This document shows positions 63,986 through 64,000 of a stretch of DNA of 64,000 nt, piece by piece. The stretch is from G025836975 sp048751585. Lineage in GTDB: Bacteria > Pseudomonadota > Gammaproteobacteria > Burkholderiales > Burkholderiaceae_B. Location of the stretch: contig NZ_JAZHOB010000001.1 in assembly GCF_048751585.1 (NCBI RefSeq), positions 248,001-312,000 on the forward strand. Reading direction: 5' to 3'. The position numbers were made by a program, and so were the translations under genes. Each line of letters opens with the position of its first letter. Position 1 is the first letter of the stretch. The notes beneath the pieces were generated by a model, which saw nothing but the letters and a program-made list of their open reading frames with translations, made no database searches and was not told the origin of the DNA.

Positions 63986-64000
63986 CTTGGTCTTGGCTGA

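Overview
The window is about 60% GC, densely coded and continuous chromosomal DNA. It most likely comes from a betaproteobacterium of the Burkholderiales, family Alcaligenaceae (Bordetella, Pusillimonas or Achromobacter type). Three things point there: the housekeeping order dnaJ-dnaK-grpE-hemH-hrcA-nadK-recN-fur-bamE-dapB-murB, two orphan Bug-type (tripartite tricarboxylate) periplasmic receptors, and many small solute-catabolism operons each paired with its own regulator. No rRNA, CRISPR array, insertion sequence or phage gene was seen. One tRNA, Ser(CGA), is present.

Layout. (1) 1-7465, minus strand: one long operon, SDR - acyl-CoA dehydrogenase - APH-type phosphotransferase - DUF6285 - acyl-CoA synthetase - LivK - LivH - LivM (cut by the left edge). 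Its enzyme set matches the lvaDCABE levulinate / 4-hydroxyacid module of Pseudomonas putida, here joined to a branched-chain-type ABC importer. Its promoter has a TetR-like palindrome inside the spacer. (2) 7594-21480: FUSC membrane protein, yaaA, 3-hydroxybutyrate dehydrogenase, tRNA-Ser, DUF3597, an EF-hand-like membrane protein, a small secreted protein, serS, rarA, lolA, ftsK, trxB, a Smr-domain protein and an SMR transporter. (3) 21720-30289: accessory solute metabolism. A GntR-led operon (isopropylmalate/tartrate dehydrogenase-like enzyme, Bug receptor, ABM monooxygenase) is followed by an aldolase/2-hydroxyacid dehydrogenase/aminotransferase operon with a divergent LysR regulator, and a second Bug receptor. 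(4) 30487-38624: a type I secretion locus with an acidic RTX-like substrate carrying a His-Gly tract, one TolC protein, an ABC exporter, an HlyD adaptor and a second TolC. (5) 38803-41360: LivK-like receptor plus cupin, with a divergent XRE-cupin regulator and a long palindrome between them. (6) 41464-51440: nlpD, exoD-like, icd, DUF1841, two c-type cytochromes, a MoxR/GNAT/VWA operon and an M16 peptidase. (7) 51501-51737: a large imperfect inverted repeat between convergent genes. (8) 51758-63840: heat-shock genes and the hrcA-to-murB housekeeping block, with two matching sigma-32 promoters before grpE and dnaK.

The best candidates for new biology are the type I secretion locus with its His-rich RTX-like substrate and two TolC paralogues, the lva-like operon with an ABC importer, and the long hairpin element before dnaJ.
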